A stretch of 64,000 nt of DNA from Enterococcus_C asini_A. Lineage in GTDB: Bacteria; Bacillota; Bacilli; Lactobacillales; Enterococcaceae. Position numbers and translations under genes: made by a program. Positions 8,993-17,160 of the stretch are shown piece after piece (the first letter of the stretch is position 1; every line of letters starts with the position of its first letter). Under the pieces are notes generated by a model. It did no database searches. It worked only from the letters and a program-made list of their open reading frames with translations, and was not told the DNA's origin. The DNA is taken from NCBI RefSeq assembly GCF_031928785.1, contig NZ_JARQAL010000005.1. One strand, written 5' to 3'.

Positions 8993-10459
8993 TTATAAGC
9001 GTGAGTTGTATTGCAAATCAAGTAGTCTTTGAGTTAAATCTGTAGAAAAATCACGTTCTAAAAAATTCACGATAAAGCACGGCCAATCTTGCCTTGGGGC
9101 TAATTTGGGATCGCTAGTGATATACAAATCAAGTTCACAGTCGACTGACGGATTTAGCAAAACTTCTGTATAAGGAAAGTCTTTCAAAAATTGGAAAATA
9201 TTCAAAGAAAGAATCGAATCTTGTAAGGAGACCAAACCGATACGAATCGTGCGCAAAGGTTGTTTTTCAGTATAGGGCAAGATGGTTAAGCTCAAAGTAT
9301 GTGCTAATTCTGGTAATACTCCTTGTAGCCAAGCCATTTCACTATCAGTAATCAACTCAGATAGCTGATTACTAATAGCAGTGTAAACTATATTGTATTG
9401 TTTCATGAGCTTTTTTGGCAAAGAGTCTTTCGTTTTAGAAAAAAAGGAGAATTGCCCTTTTTGTAGGGAAAAAGCTAAGAAAATACCGATGAAGTTGCAA
9501 AGACAGGTTTTGCGATCTTCTTTAGACAAGCTAACAGGCAAAAACTGATTTTGACAATATTCATAGAAAGCTTTAATAGCCAAAAAAAAGGATTCTTTTT
9601 GCTCGACTTTATTGGCATAGTAGGCTAAGCGCAGTTTAGCCGCCTCAGATTCTGCTGTTAGGACAGGATGATAATAATGAATGAAGTAATTAATAAATTC
9701 AACGTTACGCGTTACCTGTTGAAAATCCGCCAACTGTGGAGTTAAGTAGTTACGAACTCCTACTTCTACAGTAGGAAATAGCAATTCATTAAAAAAAGAT
9801 TGTTGCAGATGATGATTCTGTTCATTACGGTAACGACAGACCACTAAGACCAACCAACACAATTGCTGAGGGACGCATTGCCGCAAGTCCTCTGACCAAG
9901 TAGACAAGAATTGTTCTTCTTCCGGAAAGTCTCCTTGCTTATAAAGAGAAAAGCTAGCAATTGTTAGCCATAAATAATGAATGTAAGACATCCGCACAAT
10001 ATGTTCTTCCCCAATAAGGTACATCTGGGCTAAGTTTAGTGAAATGCCTTCTTGCTCCAGCTGACTGGCTAAAGGTCGCATTCTTCTAGTAACAGTGGAA
10101 GTGCTCAAAAAACGCTGATCAGCAAATTCTTTTAAGGATGTTCCAGGATGAATCAAACTTTCAGTTAAAAACTGATGAGGTATTGACTGCTGGATCTGAT
10201 ATGATAAGAAAATATTATTTCGCTGGGGATTATGTCGCCAGCGAATTTTTTTATTTGATGTAAGTAAAGGAGTTTCCCCTAGTGACACGAGGTCTTGATC
10301 GATTTCTTGTAATAATTGCCAGAAAGGTTGGTAATTCCATTTTAATTGTTTGCTTAAAGCGTGGGGAGCATACTCGTCATCGGGAAAAGAGTTCATTTGT
10401 TGTAAAAACTGAACTTTTTTTTGTTGTTGATTAGTTAAAAATAAACTTGAAATTAACAC
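8993..10459 (-). CDS. Mga/AtxA-type transcriptional regulator, divergent from WxL operon
   Basis: A 488-residue protein of the Mga/AtxA/EbpR group. An N-terminal winged-helix region is followed by a second helix-turn-helix (around SLKEFADQRFLSTSTVTRRMRPL), then a long helical region resembling PRD-type domains. It lacks a signal peptide, so it is cytosolic. GTG at 10457-10459 is chosen because AAGGAG sits 7 bases upstream and the resulting N-terminus MLISSLFLTNQQQKK aligns with the paralogue at 17144-18667; an upstream ATG at 10486 has no such site. It is transcribed away from the WxL operon and probably activates it. The exact ligand or phosphorylation input is unknown. Confidence 0.8.
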   Translation of the reverse strand: MLISSLFLTNQQQKKVQFLQQMNSFPDDEYAPHALSKQLKWNYQPFWQLLQEIDQDLVSLGETPLLTSNKKIRWRHNPQRNNIFLSYQIQQSIPHQFLTESLIHPGTSLKEFADQRFLSTSTVTRRMRPLASQLEQEGISLNLAQMYLIGEEHIVRMSYIHYLWLTIASFSLYKQGDFPEEEQFLSTWSEDLRQCVPQQLCWLVLVVCRYRNEQNHHLQQSFFNELLFPTVEVGVRNYLTPQLADFQQVTRNVEFINYFIHYYHPVLTAESEAAKLRLAYYANKVEQKESFFLAIKAFYEYCQNQFLPVSLSKEDRKTCLCNFIGIFLAFSLQKGQFSFFSKTKDSLPKKLMKQYNIVYTAISNQLSELITDSEMAWLQGVLPELAHTLSLTILPYTEKQPLRTIRIGLVSLQDSILSLNIFQFLKDFPYTEVLLNPSVDCELDLYITSDPKLAPRQDWPCFIVNFLERDFSTDLTQRLLDLQYNSRL

Positions 10460-10761
10460 AAAAACGCTCCTTCCATGAAATTCCATTGGACAAGTCAGAT
10501 AACTATCTACAAAAAATACGCAAAAGAAAGTAAGAACAACGATTGGGTTAAATAACCTAATGGATTTAAAATGGCAATGAAGTGTGTAAAATGCTCTTTA
10601 TATTTGTATTTTATCATAATTTTTAATGATTAAATTAATTTTATGTGAAAAAAGATAAAAAAATGACTTAATAAAAACGAATGTTACACTAGCTAACAAA
10701 GTGAAGAGTTGCTATGATTTATGTGTAATAGATTAAAATTTTTAAAGAAAGGAGTAAGAGC
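10460..10761. other. Divergent intergenic region between Mga-like gene and WxL operon
   Basis: About 300 A+T-rich bases with no open frame of note. It must hold promoters for both directions. On the plus strand there is an extended -10 (TGCTATGAT, 10710-10718) without a good -35 box, as expected for an activator-dependent promoter, and AAAGGAG before GTG 10762. No clear palindromic operator was found by eye. Confidence 0.5.
10710..10718 (+). promoter_or_regulatory. Extended -10 element of WxL operon promoter
   Basis: TGCTATGAT gives an extended -10 hexamer TATGAT 44 bases before the GTG start. The matching -35 position (10690-10695) is poor, which suggests activator dependence, plausibly on the divergent Mga-like regulator. 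Confidence 0.4.
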
Positions 10762-13671
10762 GTGAAGAAGCGATGGGTAAAATGCAAAATGAATAAAGCA
10801 TTGACGCTAATCACTTTGGCTTCAACAATGATGTTGATGTCACCAATGATTTTGCAGACGGGTTCAGTTGTCTATGCAGTCACGCAAAATCAAGATACTG
10901 TTATCGTCGACAATGATGTGGGCAAACTAGACTACACTTATCATGCCGATGATACTACTATCTATTGGTCATTGTCTGTCAATGAAAAAAAGGCAGCTGA
11001 CTCTGCCTATCTACGATTGAAGATTGATTCTCTCGATGCAATTAAAGTTGCCGGACAATCAATTGGAAAAGATGAAACAGGTTGGTTTGTATTAGATGGT
11101 ATCACTGGTAGTGCCAAAAGCTATCAAGTAGACTTCACCACCACTAATAATGGTAACCAAGAACTACCGATAACCGCAGAACTCGTCACACCGGGTGAGG
11201 AGGGGGCAGGGGATCAAGTTCAATCCTTGGTTGCAAATGGCACGTTAAAAGCGGAGATTCCCGTGGTTACGGAACTGCCGGAAGTAGCAACTTCTTCGAC
11301 TGAACCAAAAGAAAATATTCCGTCTAATGAAAGCAGTGAGGGAAATAGGGAGGTTATTACTGATGATCAGACACAGGAGGCTGATACAGGCATTCAGGAG
11401 CAGACTGTAGGAGATCAGACAGCAAATGCTGATGTGGAGATTATGCCTCTTGCTGTTAATGATGTGATAAGCCACGGGATTGCAGCAAATGGGAAAAGCA
11501 TTCTTGATACGCGACCTGGGACACCCACTACGTTGCCTGAAAATGTAGCCGAAGCAGGACAGGAAATAACCTTTACGTCTACTTATTCAGTTGACGGCTA
11601 TGGTGCTAGGGGTTGTAACTGGACGGCAACAATTGATACATCATTATTTTCTATCAGTGGTCCCATATCACTCAGTTGGGTTATTACAAATTCAAATGGA
11701 ACGACGCAAACGGGGGACCCGCTAAGCAAAACATTCGATGCTAACGGGAGTATCAGTAGTTACATGGATTCTCTAACACGCAATCAAAGCCTGACCTATA
11801 CCTTCAAGTTGAAAGTTAAAGATTCCATTAGTACTGATATACGATCATCCCTTGTTACTAAAGTAACTTCTCAAGGAAATCCAACTGGAATAAGTAAGAC
11901 TGGATATTATTGGATCAAAGGGGACCCAATAACGGTAACGAATGGAATCAAAAATGTTTCTGGCAGTGATATTCTCGTGGGAGAAAAGGAAAATCTGGGA
12001 TCAAAATATGCAAGTACTGATGAAAAGATTGAATTCAGCTCAACTTTTACTCATCCTGAGAAAAATAGTCCCTATGTGTGGCAAGCAACCTTGCATACTG
12101 GAACCATTGACATAACAAAGCGAATTCGAGTGTATCGTCAAATTGGAAATAGTTCAAAAGAGGATGTGACAGAAGAAGTTTCGGTAAATAGGAATATTCT
12201 GACCCACAATGATGAGGACGCCAATTTTTCTGGAGAAAAAATTACTTATTGGATTGAAGGAATCACAGCAAGTGCGATTAGCGATAAAGGAACTAAAGGC
12301 AATATCGTAAGTGAAGTGGCATGTGACGTCTATAAATCTACTGATACGGATTATTATTGGGTAAAGGGAAATTTCTATACATTAAGAAATGAAATCACAA
12401 AAGAAAATGGAGATGATTTAATCACCTTTGATGCTGAGATTGGCGAAAGCTATGCTAATCCAAGTGACGGAATTGCTCTATATTCTAAATTCACCCTGCT
12501 GCCTAATACATGGAACGTAGAATATGAGTACCAATGGAGTGCTAAATTAGATTTAGACACTCTCGATGTCAAAGTAGGTGACATTGTCCGGATTCAGCGA
12601 AAAGTTGGAGATAAGTGGAATACTGTAACCGATGTGATTATTAAAACAGGCGGTGTGATTGAGTATGCAATAGGAAGTTCATCAAGTGATGCCAATTACC
12701 ATTATCGAATCGTATCAACGGAAAATAAAAACTTAAGGATACAGCCGGATTCGAAATTTGTCATTGATACGAAAGGGATATTTTCTAGTAGCCTTTCACA
12801 TCGAAAAAGAACGTGGAATTGGTGGGATTGGGGAAACTGGTCAGACTACAGTACGCCACATTCCAAGACTAATTCATACTGGGTAAAAGCTACAATCGAT
12901 AATCCAACGGTTCTTAGCTGGAGTGACAAAGAATCTCAAACGCGCCTCGAAGAAACCGAGGACATCATCGATTTGCAAACAGGTTACCAAGGAACTTTCT
13001 ATTGGGAAGACCCGGATTCAGCTGACAATATTCTGGGGGCTTTGACCTTCGAAGTGCTGGAGACAGATTCTGTGGAAGAGCCATTTGTGACAATGGCTAC
13101 CCAAAATGAAGATGGTAGTGCTACCTTTACAATCCCTTCAGAAAAACTCACTCATGGAACTCATAACTTCACTGTGCAAGCCTATAAAGGTGAGCTAAAA
13201 ACTGGGGAGCCAATCGATTTGCAAATTACTGTAAATGGTAGTGTCAAACTGATCTCGGTACCAAGTGAAGTGAGTTGGAATTTGACGGTAGCTCAATCAA
13301 AAGGGGAGGCTATCTCTAGATCTAACGAAATGAAGTTAGAAATTCAAGACAGTCGATCTGATGACGAGAAAGAGAGTGCTCCTTGGACGCTTACGGTTTC
13401 TTCTCATCTTCCAAGCACTGCACCATTTAGCTTAGTATGGCGTGATGGTGGGAATCCCGTTGATCTTAATTCAACTGGAATTACATTAGGAAAAACTTCA
13501 TCCTGGAGTGCAGCTAATTTCGTGGATTTCAAAACCTATGGAATGGACCAAGGGATTTTGTTGAAATCAGATGAATACTTACCAGTGAATACTTGGAACT
13601 ATACAGGGGCAACGAATAATCCAGAAAAGCCTAATGAGGCGATTCTCTGGTCGCTTAACAGTACACCGTAG
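10762..13671 (+). CDS. Large secreted WxL-domain surface protein
   Basis: A 969-residue secreted protein. It has a Sec signal peptide (basic start, hydrophobic core to about residue 39), an N-terminal beta-rich module (about 45-165) that resembles the start of the pilus tip adhesin at 19618, a Glu/Ser/Thr-rich linker (165-230), three tandem domains each ending in YW(I/V)K (Trp384, Trp533, Trp707), a further beta domain, and a C-terminal WxL domain. The last has WNL, the diagnostic PWTL motif near residue 875 and the terminal ILWSLNSTP. WxL domains bind peptidoglycan non-covalently. GTG start with AAAGGAG 7 bases upstream. First gene of the WxL operon; the ligand bound is unknown. Confidence 0.85.
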   Translation: MKKRWVKCKMNKALTLITLASTMMLMSPMILQTGSVVYAVTQNQDTVIVDNDVGKLDYTYHADDTTIYWSLSVNEKKAADSAYLRLKIDSLDAIKVAGQSIGKDETGWFVLDGITGSAKSYQVDFTTTNNGNQELPITAELVTPGEEGAGDQVQSLVANGTLKAEIPVVTELPEVATSSTEPKENIPSNESSEGNREVITDDQTQEADTGIQEQTVGDQTANADVEIMPLAVNDVISHGIAANGKSILDTRPGTPTTLPENVAEAGQEITFTSTYSVDGYGARGCNWTATIDTSLFSISGPISLSWVITNSNGTTQTGDPLSKTFDANGSISSYMDSLTRNQSLTYTFKLKVKDSISTDIRSSLVTKVTSQGNPTGISKTGYYWIKGDPITVTNGIKNVSGSDILVGEKENLGSKYASTDEKIEFSSTFTHPEKNSPYVWQATLHTGTIDITKRIRVYRQIGNSSKEDVTEEVSVNRNILTHNDEDANFSGEKITYWIEGITASAISDKGTKGNIVSEVACDVYKSTDTDYYWVKGNFYTLRNEITKENGDDLITFDAEIGESYANPSDGIALYSKFTLLPNTWNVEYEYQWSAKLDLDTLDVKVGDIVRIQRKVGDKWNTVTDVIIKTGGVIEYAIGSSSSDANYHYRIVSTENKNLRIQPDSKFVIDTKGIFSSSLSHRKRTWNWWDWGNWSDYSTPHSKTNSYWVKATIDNPTVLSWSDKESQTRLEETEDIIDLQTGYQGTFYWEDPDSADNILGALTFEVLETDSVEEPFVTMATQNEDGSATFTIPSEKLTHGTHNFTVQAYKGELKTGEPIDLQITVNGSVKLISVPSEVSWNLTVAQSKGEAISRSNEMKLEIQDSRSDDEKESAPWTLTVSSHLPSTAPFSLVWRDGGNPVDLNSTGITLGKTSSWSAANFVDFKTYGMDQGILLKSDEYLPVNTWNYTGATNNPEKPNEAILWSLNSTP
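11464..12900 (+). repeat. Three tandem diverged domain repeats in the WxL protein
   Basis: Residues about 235-713 contain three related blocks that each end in (Y/S)YW(I/V)K. The Trp codons are at 11911, 12358 and 12880, so the units are about 150 to 175 residues. The DNA is too diverged to align by eye, which points to an old duplication of an Ig-like adhesive domain. Confidence 0.55.
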
Positions 13672-13686
13672 AAAGGAGATCCATCT

Positions 13687-14043
13687 ATGACAAAATTGAA
13701 GAAACATCTCGTTTTGTTGGCGACGGTATCTCTGATCGCGTTGCCAACTGTCACATTTGCCGAGGAAGCAGCAGATATTCATACCGGAACAGTTGATTTT
13801 GAATTAGTGGAGGGCACGATTGAGTCTTCTACCACGGAACCAACAGAATCAGAGACCAGTGAATCAAAGAAGGATGGGATAACTGACGGGAATCAATCAA
13901 CTGATCAGCCCCGCAAGTATGGCACAACGTTACCTAAAACGGGGGAAGTTGTAAATTTCTTCTCTGCATTTTTTGGGGTGGTCTTATTGGGAATCAGTGG
14001 ATTGTTAATCCGGAAACGTAAGAAAGGAGGCGACGCAGGATGA
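13687..14043 (+). CDS. Small LPXTG-anchored surface protein of WxL locus
   Basis: A 118-residue precursor with a signal peptide (to about residue 25, TFAEEA), a short Thr/Ser/Glu-rich stalk, LPKTGE near residue 83, a hydrophobic helix and a KRKKGG tail. These are the full cell-wall sorting signals for housekeeping sortase A. Small LPXTG proteins of this kind are regular members of WxL loci; the mature chain of about 60 residues can hardly bind a ligand alone and may act as a wall tether or stalk. It starts after GAAAGGAG, 15 bases behind the WxL gene, and overlaps the next gene by 4 bases (ATGA). Confidence 0.85.
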   Translation: MTKLKKHLVLLATVSLIALPTVTFAEEAADIHTGTVDFELVEGTIESSTTEPTESETSESKKDGITDGNQSTDQPRKYGTTLPKTGEVVNFFSAFFGVVLLGISGLLIRKRKKGGDAG

Positions 14044-14651
14044 ACTTGCGTAAAGTATTCTTTCTATCAGGATTGGGAATTTTACTTTTCGGTGCACAGG
14101 CAACTGTGGAAGCTTCTGAAACAGTAGGAAAAACTGAGTCAGGAATCTCAATTACCCTACTAGAACGGGATTTAGCAATCAATAAGGTTGAAACTCCTTC
14201 TTTTGGAAGACAACTTTGTAATGGGAAAGATCAAGTCTTTACTTCCCAGAGAGATTTAGTGGTTCGGGTGAAAGACAATCGGGAAGCCCGCAGTCCGTGG
14301 AAACTGAGTTATCGCTATCAAGGAGGAACGGTTAGCGATAAAGTAGCTCGAGACGTGATCTATCGTATTGCAGAAGGAGCACTGTCTGTAATCGAAGAAG
14401 TTGACAAAAATGAAGTGGCAACTCCGCTAGCGAAAAAAAATTATGTCGCCTCTGTGGTGGAGGTTGATCATAAACAGCGAGAAGCAGTCGAACAAGACTT
14501 ACTTCAGTTGCAAGAAGTTGCCGAAGACAGCGGTACATTATATGAATATCGAGTCGCAAAAGAAGACATTTCCATGGAAGTGCCGAAAGAACTGACAAAA
14601 GGTGTGTATCACGGAACACAAACAGTGTGTCTATATAATGTTCCGATTTAA
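14040..14651 (+). CDS. Stand-alone WxL-like domain protein
   Basis: A 203-residue secreted protein with a signal peptide (to about residue 26). It aligns by eye with the C-terminal WxL domain of the first operon protein: a short acidic strand region, the segment VRVKDNREARSPWKLSYRY with the WxL motif as WKL, and the C-terminal VYHGTQTVCLYNVP in place of the usual tWtLxxxP end. It therefore seems to be a WxL domain with almost nothing else. Translation is coupled to the LPXTG gene by the ATGA overlap. The function is inferred from family and context only: wall binding as part of a WxL complex. Confidence 0.7.
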   Translation: MNLRKVFFLSGLGILLFGAQATVEASETVGKTESGISITLLERDLAINKVETPSFGRQLCNGKDQVFTSQRDLVVRVKDNREARSPWKLSYRYQGGTVSDKVARDVIYRIAEGALSVIEEVDKNEVATPLAKKNYVASVVEVDHKQREAVEQDLLQLQEVAEDSGTLYEYRVAKEDISMEVPKELTKGVYHGTQTVCLYNVPI

Positions 14652-14675
14652 AAACAAAAAATGGAGGAAATAAAA

Positions 14676-15326
14676 ATGAAAGCAATGAAGTATGTAGGAT
14701 TAGGACTAATCGCAGCATCAGCACTTTGCTTTACGACCCCGGTGGGAGCAGAAGAGCCCGCGGAATCGGGAAGTAGCAGATCCACACATATTAACGTAGA
14801 AGTAAAGGATGATGTGAGTTATTTTGAACTTATATCTGTGCCACCAATCTACAATTTTTCTACGACACTTGACGGCCATGGGCAATACGGGAGTATAAGT
14901 GCGGTTGACGGGAATACTTCGGATCCAAGTGATGGACTAGGTGAAGTTACCGTTGCCAAAGGGTATACAACACAGAGCAAATGGCAAGTTCGAGCGAAAA
15001 TGACAATTTTGGGTGTTTATAGAGAAGGCGACAATCCTCGGGAAAATGCTACGATTACTCAATTTAAATATGTGTCTAAATCAGGAGAGGGGTTAATAGG
15101 TACGAGTCAGTCCTTTGAAGAAGGAACTGGAAAATATCAAGGTTATCTTTTTAATGACGGCGTTTTCCATGAAAAAAATGAGGTTGAGGGTGAGGATGAC
15201 ATAACTACTGGATTGTTATCAAAATCAGTGGATGAGTTTGAACTTTCCTTTACGGCGAAGGATTTGCGAGTAGGCGATGAGCTTAAAGGAAGCTTAGTGT
15301 ATAGTGTTGAAACAGTACCAGCTTAA
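14676..15326 (+). CDS. Small WxL-like surface protein, paralogue 1
   Basis: A 216-residue secreted protein with a signal peptide ending near TTPVGAEEP. The mature part is a single WxL-like domain: FELISVPPIYNFST, then SKWQVRAKM (WxV instead of WxL), then GDELKGSLVYSVETVPA at the end. It is a paralogue of the next gene; both share the (V/I)PxxYxF start, the xVRAx core and the DLxxxDxLxG end. ATG 14676 is chosen because the GGAGG site at 14663-14667 overlaps an earlier in-frame ATG at 14661. Probable wall-bound partner of the DUF916 protein downstream. Confidence 0.72.
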   Translation: MKAMKYVGLGLIAASALCFTTPVGAEEPAESGSSRSTHINVEVKDDVSYFELISVPPIYNFSTTLDGHGQYGSISAVDGNTSDPSDGLGEVTVAKGYTTQSKWQVRAKMTILGVYREGDNPRENATITQFKYVSKSGEGLIGTSQSFEEGTGKYQGYLFNDGVFHEKNEVEGEDDITTGLLSKSVDEFELSFTAKDLRVGDELKGSLVYSVETVPA

Positions 15327-15368
15327 TAGTAATACTTAAAACTAAAAACATAAAAAAGGAGAATTATT

Positions 15369-15965
15369 ATGAAAACAAAACTAATTACTGGAGCGATTAT
15401 TGGGGCAACTCTATTTGGCGGAGCCCTTTCTGTATCCGCAGCAGGTGTGGACAATAATGTTGGTACGACTGATGTAGGGGTAGCTATCGTTGAACCTGCT
15501 AACGGTGACGAAATCTTAACCCTAAAGGCTGTCCCTAAAAATTATATTTTTGAATCATTGGTAACCGAGAATAATGAATACTCATTAACTGCAACGCAAA
15601 TTGGGGATGAAAATGGAGGCAATAATCAAATCATTGTTCATAAAAATTACTCAGCAGTGGAGAAACACGAAGTCCGAGCTGAGGTTTCAAGCCTGACATT
15701 AACACGAGGGAAAGATAATCTAGGAACAGTTACTGTGGACAATTTCACAATTAATGAAAAAGCAGTTTTAGGCACTGGTAATGCTAAAGCCTTGTATACG
15801 GATAGTGAATTTGCAGAAGGTACTCAGACAACTGGTGATTACACTAAGGCTGTAAGCAGTGCAACTATTGGCTTTACAAAAGCTGACTTGAAACCTGCAG
15901 ATAAATTGACGGGCACAATCACCTATACCATTGGAGAGTTTACACCTACGACTACTACTCCCTAA
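15369..15965 (+). CDS. Small WxL-like surface protein, paralogue 2
   Basis: A 198-residue secreted protein with a signal peptide (to about residue 24, VSAAG). It has the same domain plan as the preceding gene, but the WxL position reads EKHEVRAEV, so the Trp is replaced by His. The C-terminus ITYTIGEFT takes the place of the usual tWtL strand and is followed by a Thr/Pro tail. It has a strong ribosome-binding site (AAAAAAGGAG). A stable hairpin lies just downstream at 16009-16034. It may be a highly expressed structural member of the WxL complex, but loss of the Trp makes direct peptidoglycan binding uncertain. Confidence 0.7.
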   Translation: MKTKLITGAIIGATLFGGALSVSAAGVDNNVGTTDVGVAIVEPANGDEILTLKAVPKNYIFESLVTENNEYSLTATQIGDENGGNNQIIVHKNYSAVEKHEVRAEVSSLTLTRGKDNLGTVTVDNFTINEKAVLGTGNAKALYTDSEFAEGTQTTGDYTKAVSSATIGFTKADLKPADKLTGTITYTIGEFTPTTTTP

Positions 15966-16008
15966 CAAAATCATCTTAATGATAGTGTAACAAAAACGCC
16001 TCATTCTT

Positions 16009-16034
16009 AGACGGCGGTTCCCAACCCGCCGTCT
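16009..16034 (+). other. Strong intercistronic hairpin in WxL operon
   Basis: AGACGGCGG and CCGCCGTCT form a perfect 9-bp stem with an 8-base loop. No proper T run follows, so it is more likely a partial terminator or mRNA-stability element that separates abundant small WxL proteins from the membrane DUF916 protein. Confidence 0.6.
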
Positions 16035-16064
16035 TCATCCTATTAAACTACAGGAGAAAAAATC

Positions 16065-17120
16065 ATGAAAAAACTAACAATCTCATTTATCTTACTTTTA
16101 ACGACTTTATTAACTGCCTTGCCATTGTCAGCCCAGGCAGAAGAAGGAAATGTGGGTTTTTCTGCCCATGCTATTTTGCCAGACAATCAAGTCAATAAAG
16201 AGGTTACATATTTTGATCTGCGCATGGAACCTAATCAGAAGCAGATTATCCAAGTAGAAGTGATTAATAATAGTAGTGAAGAGACGACTTTTGATGTTAA
16301 TGTGAATCAGGCCACTACCAATGAAAGTGGTTTTATTGACTATGAAAAGACGGATAGTATGTTTGACGAGTCGTTAAAGTATCCGATTGATGAGATTGTG
16401 ACTTATGAAAAAGAAGTTACTGTACCAGCGAAAACTGCTCAAATGGTGGATATTGAGATTGCTATGCCAGCTGAAAAATACGATGGGGAAATCTTAGCTG
16501 GGATTCAAGTTTTAAAAGATCCTAACCGAGGGGAAGATACGACCGGACAAATCACTAATTTATTTGCTTACTTGATTGCCTTGCGTTTAACCGAAAGCGA
16601 TGTCAAGGTGCCTCGTGAGCTGCAGCTAGACAATGTATCTGGTCAAGTAGCTTTTGGTAAATCTGCCATCGTCGCTCAAGTAATTAATCCTACGATGACT
16701 TCCATTAAAAAGATGAACTATGAAGGTGTTGTTTATCAAAAAGGCAAAAAGGACAGCACGACGGAAAAATTTGCTTATGTAGACAAAGAGATGTCCATGG
16801 CTCCTAATTCTATTTATGATTTTGCTATTGATTTGGGAGAAAAGGCGATGAAGTCTGGAGACTATGTATTGGAATTACAAGTTTCTGATGGTGAAGATAA
16901 TGTCTGGAATTTCACCGAAGAATTCACCGTGACCGCAGAAGAAGCGAAAGCTATTAATAAAATCGTCATTCCTGGCTCAACTGACAAAGGATTACCAGGT
17001 TGGGTAGCTGTGGTAGCAGGGGCATTTCTCGGGATATTGGTCTTAGGTTTGATTTTGTTATACAGCAAAAAGCGCAATCGAAAAGTTTCCGTAACAAGTA
17101 ACGAAGAAGAACTAGCTTAG
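16065..17120 (+). CDS. DUF916/DUF3324 WxL-interacting membrane protein
   Basis: A 351-residue type I membrane protein. The signal peptide ends near LSAQAEE. The DUF916 domain (about 28-150; GNVGFSAHAILPDNQV...YFDLRMEPNQKQ) is linked to peptidoglycan binding and the DUF3324 domain (about 160-300) to WxL or host binding. A C-terminal membrane helix (LPGWVAVVAGAFLGILVLGL) ends in a KKRNRK tail. This is the constant partner of WxL proteins in lactobacilli and enterococci and probably anchors the complex to the membrane. It is the last gene of the operon and meets the second Mga-like gene tail to tail over a shared terminator. Confidence 0.85.
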   Translation: MKKLTISFILLLTTLLTALPLSAQAEEGNVGFSAHAILPDNQVNKEVTYFDLRMEPNQKQIIQVEVINNSSEETTFDVNVNQATTNESGFIDYEKTDSMFDESLKYPIDEIVTYEKEVTVPAKTAQMVDIEIAMPAEKYDGEILAGIQVLKDPNRGEDTTGQITNLFAYLIALRLTESDVKVPRELQLDNVSGQVAFGKSAIVAQVINPTMTSIKKMNYEGVVYQKGKKDSTTEKFAYVDKEMSMAPNSIYDFAIDLGEKAMKSGDYVLELQVSDGEDNVWNFTEEFTVTAEEAKAINKIVIPGSTDKGLPGWVAVVAGAFLGILVLGLILLYSKKRNRKVSVTSNEEELA

Positions 17121-17127
17121 TAAAAAT

Positions 17128-17160
17128 CCCTAGATGGCGAGTGCTATCTAGGGTTTTTTT
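17128..17160. terminator. Bidirectional terminator between WxL operon and second Mga-like gene
   Basis: CCCTAGAT (17128-17135) pairs with ATCTAGGG (17146-17153). T residues follow on the plus strand, and AAAAA precedes the stem so T residues follow on the minus strand. It overlaps the stop codon of the minus-strand gene. Confidence 0.75.
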
